From assembly GCF_900108175.1 (NCBI RefSeq), contig NZ_FNVO01000004.1, forward strand, positions 434,001-498,000: a stretch of 64,000 nucleotides of DNA, written 5' to 3'. The DNA is from Thermomonospora echinospora. Lineage in GTDB: Bacteria > Actinomycetota > Actinomycetes > Streptosporangiales > Streptosporangiaceae. The notes under the pieces are model-generated. The model made no database searches and was not told where the DNA came from. It saw nothing but the letters and a program-made list of their open reading frames with translations. Position numbers and translations under genes: made by a program. Positions 17,837-28,132 of the stretch are shown here, in pieces (positions within the stretch are counted from its first letter, which is position 1; the number at the start of each line of letters is the position of its first letter).

Positions 17837-18799
17837 ATGGCGGACGTGCTGCACATGCGAGTGATCGCGCCCAAGGGCCGGACGGACGAGGTCTGCGCCG
17901 CGCTGGAGGACTGCGTCGGAGTCACCAATGTGATCGTCCATCCCGACGCCGCCCGGCGTCCCGCCGGGGACGTGGTGTTGTGCGACCTCGCCCGGGAGTC
18001 GGCCAACGAGGTGATCGAACGGTTGCAGGCCCTCGACATCGACCACGAGGGATCCATCGCGCTGGAACGGGTCGACCTGTCGCTGTCGGACGTGGCCGAC
18101 CATGCCGAGCAGGCGGCCCCCGGACACGGCGACGACGCGGTCGTATGGGAGGAACTGGCCGAGCGCACCGCCGACGACACCCGCCTGACCTGGTCTTTCG
18201 TGGCGTTCCTGGTGCTGGCCACCCAACTGGCGGGCATCGCCGCGCTGATCGACTCGCCCGTCCTGGTGGTCGGCGCGATGGTGCTCGGGCCGGAGTTCGG
18301 CGCCGTCGCGGCGATCTGCCTCGGGCTCCTGGTCGGCGACCTGGGCCGGATCGGCCGCGCGCTGCGCACCCTGGCCGTCGGCTTCTGCGCGGCGATCGCG
18401 GTGACCTTCGTATGCGCGCTGGCCGGCCGGTGGACCGGGGTGATCGAAACGGCCGGGCTGCCGGTCGAGCGCCCGCTGACGGCGTTCATCTACAGCCCCG
18501 ACCGGTGGTCGTTCATCGTGGCGCTGCTGGCCGGGGCGGCCGGGGTGCTGTCCCTCACCGCGGGCAAGTCCTCGGCGCTGGTCGGGGTCTTCATCTCGGT
18601 GACCACCGTGCCGGCGGCCGGCAACCTCGCGGTGGCGCTGGCCCTGGGGCACCGCAGCGAGATCAGCGGGTCGGTGCTGCAACTGCTGGTGAACCTGGCC
18701 GGGATGGTCATCGCCGGGCTGGTCACGCTGTTGGTGCAGCGCGTGGTGTGGGACCTCATCCGAAAGCGGCAGACCCGCGGGCGGTTCCCTACGACCTGA
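17837..18799 (+). CDS. DUF389 membrane protein
   Basis: A 320-residue protein. The first ~100 residues form a soluble ferredoxin-like domain (MRVIAPKGRTDEVCAALEDC, VIVHPDAARRPAGDVVLCDL). About six hydrophobic segments follow, including the conserved block SPVLVVGAMVLGPEFGAVAA and a second one, SALVGVFISVTTVPAAGNLA, both typical of the DUF389 (YrsB/AF1002-like) family. Function of the family is not known. The start could also be the ATG at 17855. It lies 41 bases upstream of the ABC cluster but there is no evidence that it works with it. Confidence 0.88.
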   Translation: MADVLHMRVIAPKGRTDEVCAALEDCVGVTNVIVHPDAARRPAGDVVLCDLARESANEVIERLQALDIDHEGSIALERVDLSLSDVADHAEQAAPGHGDDAVVWEELAERTADDTRLTWSFVAFLVLATQLAGIAALIDSPVLVVGAMVLGPEFGAVAAICLGLLVGDLGRIGRALRTLAVGFCAAIAVTFVCALAGRWTGVIETAGLPVERPLTAFIYSPDRWSFIVALLAGAAGVLSLTAGKSSALVGVFISVTTVPAAGNLAVALALGHRSEISGSVLQLLVNLAGMVIAGLVTLLVQRVVWDLIRKRQTRGRFPTT

Positions 18800-18840
18800 G
18801 AGTGAAGACGGCGCTCGCCCCGGTCCACTAGGTTCGGGAC

Positions 18841-19856
<1,016 letters not shown>

Positions 19857-19860
<4 letters not shown>

Positions 19861-20735
19861 GCGCCGGGACCATCCACGACATCGGCTACCGGCACTACGA
19901 CGGGCGGCGGCTGAGCCGTCCGTACGTGCTGCGCTCGCTGTACGTCCACAACCTGCGGGCCGCGTGGGGGCTCGGCCGGCCGGCCCGCGCCAAGGTGATG
20001 CCGTTCCTGCTGGTGGCGATCATGCTGCTGCCGGCGGCGGGCGACGTCGCGGTGGTGGCCGTCAGCAAGGAGCCCAGCACGCTGTGGCGCTACTCGGCCT
20101 ACCCGGTCTACCTGCAGGTCGTCATCGCGATCTTCCTGGCCACCCAGGCGCCGGTGCTGGCCTCCCGGGAACTGCGGTTCCACGTGGTGCCGCTGTACTT
20201 CTCCCGGCCGGTGGGGCAGCTGGACTTCGTGCTGGCCAAGCTGGCCGCGATGACCAGCGCGCTGTTCCTGCTGATGGCCACCCCGGTCACCGTGCTGTAC
20301 GTCGGCGGGCTGGTCAACAAGGTGCCCGACTCGGTCGACCACGCGCTGCGCTACCTGGGCGCCCTGGTCGGTGTCGGCCTGTTCGCGGTGGTGCTGGCGG
20401 CGCTGGGCCTGGTGGTGGCGGCGTTCACCCCGCGCCGCGGGTTCGGGGTGGCCGCGGTGATCGCGGTGTTCATGCTCAGCAGCGCGTTCGTGCTCATCAT
20501 CCAGGGCATCGCCGAGGCGGAGACCAACTTCGCCTTCTCCGGCTGGATGGGGCTGTTCACCCCGTTCAACCTGGTGGACGCGGTGCAGGTGCGGCTGCTC
20601 GGCGCGGAGAAGACCGCGGTGGCGGTGCCCCCGGCGCCGCTGGGCGGACCGGTGGCGCTGCTGGTGTGCCTGGCCGTGGTCCTCGGCTCGACCGCCGTCC
20701 TGTACCGCCGCTTCCGGAAGGGTGCCGACCTGTGA
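19857..20735 (+). CDS. ABC-2 type transporter permease
   Basis: A 292-residue membrane protein with about six predicted helices (for example VMPFLLVAIMLLPAAGDVAVVAV and FGVAAVIAVFMLSSAFVLII). It begins with DIGYRHYDGRRLSRPYVLRS, a signature I associate with actinobacterial ABC-2 permeases. It is coupled by ATGA to the upstream ATPase and by GTGA to the downstream one. It probably forms the channel with the upstream ATPase. Substrate unknown. Confidence 0.9.
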
Positions 20736-21643
20736 CCACACTGCGGCTGGAGAACGTGTCCCGCTGGTACGGCAACGTGGTGGCGGTCAACGGGGTCTCG
20801 ATGACCATCGGCCCCGGGGTGACCGGGCTGCTGGGCCCCAACGGGGCGGGCAAGTCCACGCTGATCCACATGATGGGCGGGTTCATGGCGCCCTCGTCCG
20901 GCACCGTCACCCTGGACGGCGAGCCGATCTGGCGCAACCCCGAGGTCTACCGGCGGCTGGGCCTGGTGCCCGAGCGGGAGACCGCCTACGACTTCCTGAC
21001 CGGCCGGCAGTTCGTGCTGGCCATGGCGAAGCTGTTCAAGCTGCCCGACCCGGGGGCGGCCACCGCGCGGGCGCTGGCCCTGGTGGAGATGGAGCACGCC
21101 CAGAACCGGGAGATCGGCAAGTACTCCAAGGGCATGAAGCAGCGGATCAAGATGGCCTCCGCGCTGGTGCACGACCCGCCGGTGCTGCTGCTGGACGAGC
21201 CGTTCAACGGGATGGACCCGCGCCAGCGGCTGCACCTGATGGACCTGATCCGGCAGATGGCCGCCGAGGGCCGCACCATCTTGTTCAGCTCGCACATCCT
21301 GGAGGAGGTGGAGCGGGTGGCCGGCCACATCGAGGTGGTGGTGGCGGGCCGGCACGCCGCCTCCGGGGACTTCCGGGCGATCCGCCGGCTGATGAGCGAC
21401 CGGCCGCACCAGTTCCTGGTCCGCTCCACCGACGACCGGGCGCTGGCCGCGGCGATCATCGCGGACGGCTCGGCGCGCGGGGTGGAGCTGACCGGCAAGG
21501 GCATCCGGGTGGAGGCCACCGACTTCCGCCGGTTCACCCGGCTGCTGCCCCGGCTGTCCAAGGACGCCGGGGTGCGGCTGTGGGAGGTCTCGCCGTCGGA
21601 CGAGTCGCTGGAGAGTGTCTTCGCCTACCTGGTGGCCCGATGA
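20732..21643 (+). CDS. ABC transporter ATP-binding protein (second)
   Basis: A 303-residue ATPase. Walker A GPNGAGKST, signature YSKGMKQRIKMASAL, and Walker B LLLDEPFNGMDP are all intact. The GTG start overlaps the permease stop (GTGA). It shares its fold with the ATPase two genes upstream but lacks the Pro-rich tail, and the two are diverged, so this looks like a second, related exporter rather than a recent copy. Confidence 0.93.
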   Translation: MTTLRLENVSRWYGNVVAVNGVSMTIGPGVTGLLGPNGAGKSTLIHMMGGFMAPSSGTVTLDGEPIWRNPEVYRRLGLVPERETAYDFLTGRQFVLAMAKLFKLPDPGAATARALALVEMEHAQNREIGKYSKGMKQRIKMASALVHDPPVLLLDEPFNGMDPRQRLHLMDLIRQMAAEGRTILFSSHILEEVERVAGHIEVVVAGRHAASGDFRAIRRLMSDRPHQFLVRSTDDRALAAAIIADGSARGVELTGKGIRVEATDFRRFTRLLPRLSKDAGVRLWEVSPSDESLESVFAYLVAR

Positions 21644-21683
21644 GCGCGCCCCGACCGATCCGCACGTACCGAGCGAGGTTTCG

Positions 21684-22400
21684 ATGAACGCGACGATCGC
21701 CCTGATCACGCTGCGGGCGATGCTGGGCCGGCGGCGGGCGCTGCTGCTGTTCGCGCTGCCGCTGCTGCTGCTCATGCTGGCGGCGGCGCTGCGGATCACC
21801 GGCAACGCCGACCTGGAGGTGTCGGCCAGTGTGCTGCAGGGGTTCGCACTGGCCACCGTGCTGCCGCTGCTGGCGCTGATCGCCGGGACCGGGGTGATCG
21901 GCCCCGAGATCGACGACGGCCAGATCATGTACATCCTGACCAAGCCGATCCGGCGGCACGTGGTGGTGGTCACCAAGCTGGTGGTGGCGATCGCGCTGGT
22001 GGTCGTCTTCGCGGTGATGCCGACGCTGATGGCGGGGCTGGTGCTGACCGGGATGACGGCGGACCTGGCCGTGGCCTTCACGGCGGGGACGCTGGTGGCC
22101 GGGGTGGCCTACGGCGCGGTGTTCGTGGCGCTGGCGGTGGCCAGCCGCAACGCGGTGACGATCGGGCTGCTGTACGCGCTGGTGTGGGAGTCGCTGCTGG
22201 GCAACTTCGCGCCGGGCGCGCGTTCGGTGTCGATCCAGCAGTGGGGCCTGTCGGTCGCCGACGCGATCACCTCGACCTCCGCGGTGGAGGCGAGCGTGCG
22301 GACCCCGGCGGCGGTGCTGCTGCTGGTCTGCGTCACCGTGCTTGCCACGGTCCTGGCGGTGATGCGGCTGCGCACGCTGTCGGTGGCCGCCGCCGAGTGA
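21684..22400 (+). CDS. ABC-2 type transporter permease (second)
   Basis: A 238-residue permease with about six membrane helices (RALLLFALPLLLLMLAAALR, VLPLLALIAGTGVIGPEI and others). The motif GVIGPEIDDGQIMYILTKPI, with conserved E and K/R near the first loop, fits ABC-2 permeases. The ATG at 21684 has GAGCGAGG upstream, 40 bases after the ATPase stop. Last gene of the cluster; coaA is convergent 40 bases on. Confidence 0.88.
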   Translation: MNATIALITLRAMLGRRRALLLFALPLLLLMLAAALRITGNADLEVSASVLQGFALATVLPLLALIAGTGVIGPEIDDGQIMYILTKPIRRHVVVVTKLVVAIALVVVFAVMPTLMAGLVLTGMTADLAVAFTAGTLVAGVAYGAVFVALAVASRNAVTIGLLYALVWESLLGNFAPGARSVSIQQWGLSVADAITSTSAVEASVRTPAAVLLLVCVTVLATVLAVMRLRTLSVAAAE

Positions 22401-22440
22401 CGGCCGCCCCCGGCCCGGGGGATCCTCGCCGCGTCCGGGG

Positions 22441-23379
22441 TCAGATCCGCCGCAGGCGGATGCGCTGGACGCCGTGGTCGGCCCCCTTCTGCAGGACCAG
22501 GGTGGCGCGGGCCCGGGTGGGCAGGATGTTGGAGACCAGGTTGACCTCGTTGATCTCGCGCCACACCCGGTGCGCGAACGCGGCGGTCTCGTCCTGGTCC
22601 ACCTGGGCGTACCGGTGGAAGTACGAGCGGGGATCGGCGAAGGCGGTCCGCCGCAGCGCGAACAGCCGCTCCACGTACCACTGGCGGATGTGCTCCACCC
22701 GCGCGTCCACGTAGACCGAGAAGTCGAAGAAGTCGGAGACGGCCAGCGATCCGGCCGGCGGGGCCTGTAGCACGTTCAACCCCTCCACGATCAGGATGTC
22801 GGGCCGCCGCACCGTCTGCTGGGCGCCCGGCACGATGTCGTACTCCAGATGGGAGTAGACGGGGATGGAGAGCTCCTCGGCGCCGGCCTTCATCGCCGCC
22901 ACGAACCGCAGCAACGCGCGGCGGTCGTAAGACTCCGGGAAGCCCTTGCGGTCCATCAGCCCCCGCTCGGCCAGCACCGCGTTGGGGTGCAGGAAGCTGT
23001 CGGTGGTGACGAGTTCCACCGAGGGATGCTCGGGCCAGCGGGCCAGCAGCGTCCGCAGCAGCCGGGAGGTGGTGGACTTGCCGACCGCCACGCTGCCGGC
23101 CACCCCGACGACGAACGGGGTGGACTGCACCGCGCCGCCCAGGAAGTCGCCGACCGTGTCGCGCAGCCGCCCGTCCGCCAGGAAGAACAGGTTGAGCAGC
23201 CGCGACAGCGGCAGGTAGATCTCCTCGACCTCGGTGAGGTCCAGCGGCTCGCGCAGCCCGCGCAGCGCGTCCAGCTCTCCCGGGGTCAGCGGCAGTGGGG
23301 TGTCGGCGCGCAGGGCGCGCCATTCATCTCGGGAAAGCTCCACATAGGGACTTGGCACCGTGTCCCATCCCAGTGTCAT
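22441..23379 (-). CDS. coaA: Pantothenate kinase, type I
   Basis: Phosphorylates pantothenate, the first and controlling step of coenzyme A synthesis. The 312-residue enzyme carries the P-loop [12 protein letters not shown] at about residues 93-104, the type I signature [15 protein letters not shown] at the N-terminus, the YDRRALLRF and SHLEYDI blocks, and the C-terminal [15 protein letters not shown]. It faces away from glmS; the 156-base space between them must hold both promoters. Confidence 0.96.
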   Translation of the reverse strand: MTLGWDTVPSPYVELSRDEWRALRADTPLPLTPGELDALRGLREPLDLTEVEEIYLPLSRLLNLFFLADGRLRDTVGDFLGGAVQSTPFVVGVAGSVAVGKSTTSRLLRTLLARWPEHPSVELVTTDSFLHPNAVLAERGLMDRKGFPESYDRRALLRFVAAMKAGAEELSIPVYSHLEYDIVPGAQQTVRRPDILIVEGLNVLQAPPAGSLAVSDFFDFSVYVDARVEHIRQWYVERLFALRRTAFADPRSYFHRYAQVDQDETAAFAHRVWREINEVNLVSNILPTRARATLVLQKGADHGVQRIRLRRI

Positions 23380-23535
23380 GGGGGGGACTATAGAGCCCCG
23401 GGGATACGCCCTGCCCCGTGCGCGTTCGCGGCCTGCCCCCGCTCGGTCACCCGACGGGGCGTTCCCCGTAAGCGGCCCGTCATCCCCGAACCCACCAGTA
23501 CAGAGATGGACCGTTCAATAGGTAGTGTGGCCGCC

Positions 23536-25380
23536 ATGTGCGGAATCGTGGGCTACGTGGGCTCCAAGCCCGCGCTGGACGTCGTCATCGAGGGCCTGGC
23601 ACGGCTGGAGTACCGGGGCTACGACTCGGCCGGGGTCGCGATCCTGGCCGACGGCGGGCTGGCGACGGCCAAGCGGGCGGGCAAGCTGGTCAACCTGCGC
23701 CAGGCCCTGGAGGAGGAGCCGGCCCCCGAGGGGACGGCCGGCATGGGGCACACCCGGTGGGCCACCCACGGGCCGCCCAACGACCGCAACGCCCACCCGC
23801 ACGTGGACTGCTCCGGCAGGATCGCGGTCATCCACAACGGCATCATCGAGAACTTCGCCTCGCTGCGCGCCGAGCTCGCCGAGCGCGGGCACACGCTGAG
23901 CTCCGACACCGACACCGAGGCGGTCGCCCACCTGCTGGAGGAGGAGCTGCGCGAGGTCGGTGCCCTGACCGAGGCGATGCGCCGGGTCTGCCGCCGGCTG
24001 GAGGGCGCCTTCACCCTGGTCGCGGTGTACGCCGACGACCCGGACGTGGTGGTGGGCGCCCGCCGCAACTCGCCGCTGGTGGTGGGCGTCGGGGACGGGG
24101 AGAACTTCCTGGCCAGCGATGTCGCCGCGTTCATCGCGCACACCCGCGACGCGATCGAGCTGGGTCAGGACCAGGTGGTGGAGCTGCGCCGCGAGGGCGT
24201 GACCGTCACCGACTTCGACGGCAAGCCCGCCGAGGTGCGCGAGTACCACGTCGACTGGGACGTCACCGCCGCCGAGAAGGGCGGCTACGACTACTTCATG
24301 CTCAAGGAGATCGCCGAGCAGCCCCGCGCGGTGGCCGACACCCTGCTGGGCCGGATCGGCACCGACGGCCGGCTCTCACTGGACGAGATGCGCATCTCCG
24401 ACGAGCAACTGCGCGAGATCGACAAGATCATCATCATCGCCGCGGGCACCTCGTACCACGCCGGGCTGATCGCCAAGTACGCCATCGAGCACTGGGCCGG
24501 GGTGCCCTGCGAGGTGGAGCTGGCCAGCGAGTTCCGCTACCGGGACCCGATCCTGACCCGCACCACGCTGGTGGTCGCGATCTCCCAGTCCGGCGAGTCG
24601 ATGGACACCCTGATGGCGGTGCGGCACGCCCGTGAGCAGCACGCCCGGGTGCTCGGCGTGTGCAACGTCAACGGCTCCACGCTGCCCCGCGAGTGCGATG
24701 GGGTGCTCTACACCCACGCCGGCCCCGAGATCGGGGTGGCCGCCACCAAGACCTTCCTCACCCAGCTCGTCGCGGTCTACCTGATCGCCCTCTACCTGGC
24801 CCAGGTACGGGGCACCAAGTGGGGCGACGAGGTCTTCGCCATGGTGCAGCTGCTGGCCACCATGCCGGAGAAGGTCGAGAAGGTGCTGGAGACCATGGAC
24901 CCGGTCCGCGAGCTGGCCCGCTCGCTGGCCGACGAGCACTGCGTGCTGTTCCTGGGCCGTCACGTGGGCTTCCCGGTGGCGCTGGAGGGCGCGCTCAAGC
25001 TCAAGGAGCTGGCCTACATGCACGCCGAGGGCTTCGCCGCCGGCGAGCTCAAGCACGGCCCGATCGCGCTGATCGAGGACGGCCTGCCGGTCGTGGTGGT
25101 GGTGCCGCCGCGCGCCCGCGCGGTGCTGCACGACAAGATCGTCTCCAACATCCAGGAGATCCGCGCCCGCGGCGCCCGCACCATCGTGATCGCTGAGGAT
25201 GGCGACGACTCGGTCGAGCCCTACTCCGACATGGTGATCCGGGTGCCGGCGGTGCCCACCCTGCTGCAGCCGCTGGTGGCGACGGTGCCGCTCCAGGTGT
25301 TCTCCTGCGAGCTGGCCACCGCCAAGGGCCACGACGTCGACCAGCCCCGCAACCTGGCCAAGTCCGTCACGGTCGAGTAG
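23536..25380 (+). CDS. glmS: Glutamine-fructose-6-phosphate aminotransferase (isomerising)
   Basis: Makes glucosamine-6-phosphate, the entry to amino-sugar and peptidoglycan synthesis. The 614-residue enzyme starts MCGIVGYVGS, with Cys2 as the glutaminase nucleophile, and has the glutaminase blocks GMGHTRWATHG and NGIIENF. Two SIS domains follow (GTSYHAGL, then SQSGESMDTL and AATKTF), and it ends NLAKSVTVE. An ATG further upstream in the frame would extend it, but the nucleophilic Cys fixes the start. No glmS ribozyme is seen upstream, as expected for this phylum. Confidence 0.97.
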   Translation: MCGIVGYVGSKPALDVVIEGLARLEYRGYDSAGVAILADGGLATAKRAGKLVNLRQALEEEPAPEGTAGMGHTRWATHGPPNDRNAHPHVDCSGRIAVIHNGIIENFASLRAELAERGHTLSSDTDTEAVAHLLEEELREVGALTEAMRRVCRRLEGAFTLVAVYADDPDVVVGARRNSPLVVGVGDGENFLASDVAAFIAHTRDAIELGQDQVVELRREGVTVTDFDGKPAEVREYHVDWDVTAAEKGGYDYFMLKEIAEQPRAVADTLLGRIGTDGRLSLDEMRISDEQLREIDKIIIIAAGTSYHAGLIAKYAIEHWAGVPCEVELASEFRYRDPILTRTTLVVAISQSGESMDTLMAVRHAREQHARVLGVCNVNGSTLPRECDGVLYTHAGPEIGVAATKTFLTQLVAVYLIALYLAQVRGTKWGDEVFAMVQLLATMPEKVEKVLETMDPVRELARSLADEHCVLFLGRHVGFPVALEGALKLKELAYMHAEGFAAGELKHGPIALIEDGLPVVVVVPPRARAVLHDKIVSNIQEIRARGARTIVIAEDGDDSVEPYSDMVIRVPAVPTLLQPLVATVPLQVFSCELATAKGHDVDQPRNLAKSVTVE

Positions 25381-25400
25381 CACGGCGCGGCCGAGCGGGC

Positions 25401-25889
25401 TCATTCCAGCAGGTCGGCGAACTCGTCGCAGGCGTGGCTGACCCAGTTGTCGCCCTCGGAGTCCGGCAGGCCCACCAGCATCACCCGCCTGATGCCGGCG
25501 ATCGTCTGGGCGGTGCACACGACCTGGGCACGGGCGATGCGCGGCCACGGCAGCTTCCCGTCCACGTCGACCATGAGCATGCTCGGGTCGTCCGCGACGC
25601 GCACCAGGAGGTCCCGGGCGGGTACGGCGTTGCGCAGGCCGCGGTGGCGTTCGAGCGAGGTGGGCCGCACCCCGAGCTGGGTGACGGCGTGGTGGGGGTG
25701 CCCGGGCAGCCCCGGCCGCACCACCGGGACCAGGCGCTCCCGCGCGGAGACCAGGTACACGGTGACGGAGGTGTCGCGGCTGCCGATGAACGGCTTGTCG
25801 CCCGCGCTGATGATGCCGGTGGGCCGGATGCCGCAGCCGGTGAGGAGCGCGCAGGACACCGCGGTCAGCGCCGCCGCCGTGCGCCTCAT
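25401..25889 (-). CDS. Lipoprotein, GerMN/LpqB-like
   Basis: A 162-residue probable lipoprotein: MRRTAAALTAVSCALLTGCG carries a clear lipobox (LLTG-C). After GIRPTGIISAGDKPFIG comes a domain beginning TSVTVYLVSARERLVPVVR, similar to the start of GerMN domains such as that of LpqB. Its ATG overlaps the histidine kinase stop by four bases (ATGA on the minus strand), so it is part of the two-component operon and may be a sensory accessory at the outer face of the membrane, as LpqB is for MtrB. That role is inferred from the arrangement. Confidence 0.8.
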   Translation of the reverse strand: MRRTAAALTAVSCALLTGCGIRPTGIISAGDKPFIGSRDTSVTVYLVSARERLVPVVRPGLPGHPHHAVTQLGVRPTSLERHRGLRNAVPARDLLVRVADDPSMLMVDVDGKLPWPRIARAQVVCTAQTIAGIRRVMLVGLPDSEGDNWVSHACDEFADLLE

Positions 25890-27352
25890 CGCCGGTCCAG
25901 GGGGAGCCACAGGGTGAACACCGCGCCTCCTTCGGCGGCGTTGGCCGCCTCCAGCGTCCCGCCGTGTAGGCGGGCGTTCTCGCGGGCGATCGACAGCCCG
26001 AGGCCGCTGCCCTCGCTGCGCGTACGGGCCGCCTCCGCCTTGACGAACCGGTCGAACACCAGGGCCAGCATGTCGTCGGGTATCCCCGGGCCGCGGTCGG
26101 TGATGGTGAGCTCAAACCCGGGGCGGTCCCTCCGGGAGGCGGGCCGGAAGTCCAGCCGGACGGGCGGCGCGCCATGTCGCAGGGCGTTGCCGGCGAGGTT
26201 GGCGATGATCACGTCGAAGCGGCGCGGGTCCAGCCGGGCGACCAGGTCGTCCGGTCCCCGCACCGGCACCTGGCCGGACCAGCCGCGCGCGGCCAGAGTC
26301 GCCGTCACCGCCTCGGCCACCACCAGGTCGTCGGGCACCAGGGCCGCCGCTCCCGAGTCGAACCGGCTGATCTCGATCAGGTTTTCCACCAGCACTCCCA
26401 GCCGCCGGACCTCCGCCACGACGAGCCGGGCGGCGGTGCCGCCCGCGGGGGAGGCGCCGCCCTCCTCGGCCAGCACGTCGGTGACCGCGATCATCGCGGT
26501 GAGCGGGGTGCGTAGCTCGTGGGACACGTCGGCGACGAACCGGCGCGAGGCCGCCTCCATCGCGCGCAGCTCCGTCACGGTTCGCTCCAGCGCCTCGGCG
26601 GTGCCGTTGAACGTGCGGGCCAGGTCGGCCAGCTCGTCCCGGCCGCGCACCCGCAGCCGGGTCTCCAGCCTGCCGTCGCCCAGCGCGCGGGCCGCGGTGC
26701 CCAGCTGGCGCACCGGGAGCAGCACGCTCCGCGTGGCCAGCAACGCCAGGACGAACGCCGCCGCCAGCGCCATGACGTCCGCGATGGCCACCGCCCGGGT
26801 GAAGGATCGCAGGTCGGCCTCCTCCCGCTGCAACGACACCGAGACGAAGACGATCGGCGGCGTGGTGCGCTGCGGCTCCTCGACGGTGGTCCGGTAGCCG
26901 GTCACGTGCGTGCCGACCAGCAGGTAGGGACGTCCGTCGTGGACCACCCGCTGGAACACCATCCCCCGGGCGGCCCGGCGGGCGAACTCGCGGCCGACCG
27001 GCACGTGCAGCTGGGGGCCGACCTCATGAGGCAGCGGCACCTCGCGGTCGAGCGGTAGCGCGACCGCATAGGCCCTGGTACGACCGTCCTGCTTGGTCAG
27101 CGCCCGTTCCAGGTCCGCGGCCACCGCATGGCCGGCGTCGGGCGGCAGCTCCGGCGGCACCGTCCGGGCGACCGTCTCACGGACCTCGGCGAGCACCGCG
27201 TCCTGGGTGCGCTGCAGTATCGCGCGGCGGACCAGCACGTACGCCAGCCCGGAGGCCAGCACCGATGACAGCAGCGCGACCGCGCAGAAACCGGCGACCA
27301 TGCGGACCCGCAGCCCGGAGAGCCTGCCGAGCAGCGCCCGTGGTGACCTCAC
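25886..27352 (-). CDS. Sensor histidine kinase with HAMP domain
   Basis: A 488-residue two-helix membrane kinase. TM1 is near RMVAGFCAVALLSSVLASGL, an extracytoplasmic region of about 150 residues follows, and TM2 is around IADVMALAAAFVLALLA. A HAMP domain (RQLGTAARALGDGRLETRL) leads to the phospho-acceptor helix VADVSHELRTPL and the ATP domain (NLAGNALRHG, DRGPGIPDDM, GSGLGLSIARENARLHGG). The GTG at 27352 is only 5 bases after the response regulator stop. The frame remains open much further upstream by chance. Confidence 0.92.
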   Translation of the reverse strand: MRSPRALLGRLSGLRVRMVAGFCAVALLSSVLASGLAYVLVRRAILQRTQDAVLAEVRETVARTVPPELPPDAGHAVAADLERALTKQDGRTRAYAVALPLDREVPLPHEVGPQLHVPVGREFARRAARGMVFQRVVHDGRPYLLVGTHVTGYRTTVEEPQRTTPPIVFVSVSLQREEADLRSFTRAVAIADVMALAAAFVLALLATRSVLLPVRQLGTAARALGDGRLETRLRVRGRDELADLARTFNGTAEALERTVTELRAMEAASRRFVADVSHELRTPLTAMIAVTDVLAEEGGASPAGGTAARLVVAEVRRLGVLVENLIEISRFDSGAAALVPDDLVVAEAVTATLAARGWSGQVPVRGPDDLVARLDPRRFDVIIANLAGNALRHGAPPVRLDFRPASRRDRPGFELTITDRGPGIPDDMLALVFDRFVKAEAARTRSEGSGLGLSIARENARLHGGTLEAANAAEGGAVFTLWLPLDRR

Positions 27353-27357
27353 GGCCG

Positions 27358-28032
27358 TCAGGACGCGCAGAACCGGTAGCCGAAGCCCCGGACGGTCTCG
27401 ATGAGCCGCGGCTCGGACGGCTCGTCCTCGATCTTGGCCCGGATGCGCTGCACGCAGGCGTCCACCAGCCGGGAGTCGCCGGGATAGGCGTGCTCCCAGA
27501 CGGCGGCCAGCAGGTGCCGGCGGGTCAGCGCCCGGCCCGGCCGGCGGGCCAGTTCCAGCAGCAGCCGCAGTTCGGTCGGGGTGAGGCGCAGGTCGCGCCC
27601 GCCCTTGGTGACCTTCAGCGCGGCACGGTCGATCACCAGATCGCCATGGGAGGTGCGGTCGGCCGGCGTGTTCTCGGCGCGGCGCAGCACCGCGCGGATA
27701 CGGGCGTCCAGCACCCGGGGCTCCACGGGTTTGACCACGTAGTCGTCCGCGCCCGCCTCCAGACCGAGCACCACGTCCAGGTCGTCGCCGCGCGCGGTCA
27801 GCAGGATGACCGGCAGCGCGTCGTCGCGGCGGATGCGCCGGCACAGCTCGATCCCGTCCAGGCCCGGCAGCATCACGTCGAGCACGGCGATCTCCGGGCG
27901 CCGGGCCCGCAGCGTCTGCAACGCCTCCTCGCCGGTGGTCTGGGAGATGACGCCGTGCCCGAGCCGGGACAGCGCCAGGTCTAGAGCGGCACGGGCCGAG
28001 GGGTCGTCCTCGACGAGGAGAATGGTCGCCAC
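27358..28032 (-). CDS. Response regulator, OmpR/PhoB family
   Basis: A 224-residue regulator. The receiver domain begins VATILLVEDDPSARAALDL, with the phospho-accepting Asp in AVLDVMLPGLDGIELC and the conserved Lys in DYVVKPVEP. A winged helix follows (LTPTELRLLLELARRPGRAL, DACVQRIRAKIEDEPSEPRL, VRGFGYRF). GTG 28032 is chosen because it matches the usual start of the receiver; ATG 28089 would add 19 residues. It leads an operon with the kinase and lipoprotein, and is divergent from the membrane gene at 28133. Confidence 0.93.
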   Translation of the reverse strand: MATILLVEDDPSARAALDLALSRLGHGVISQTTGEEALQTLRARRPEIAVLDVMLPGLDGIELCRRIRRDDALPVILLTARGDDLDVVLGLEAGADDYVVKPVEPRVLDARIRAVLRRAENTPADRTSHGDLVIDRAALKVTKGGRDLRLTPTELRLLLELARRPGRALTRRHLLAAVWEHAYPGDSRLVDACVQRIRAKIEDEPSEPRLIETVRGFGYRFCAS

Positions 28033-28132
28033 CGCGTCATTATCGGCCACGTCCGGATCACGGCCCCGAATGTCTCCGAATCCGGACATTTCCCGGACTC
28101 GATCATGACGATGCGCCGGAACGGTGGGGCGC

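Noticed and set aside
23380-23535. Possible glmS ribozyme upstream of glmS
   Set aside because: No glmS ribozyme core recognised, and these are found in Firmicutes rather than actinobacteria.
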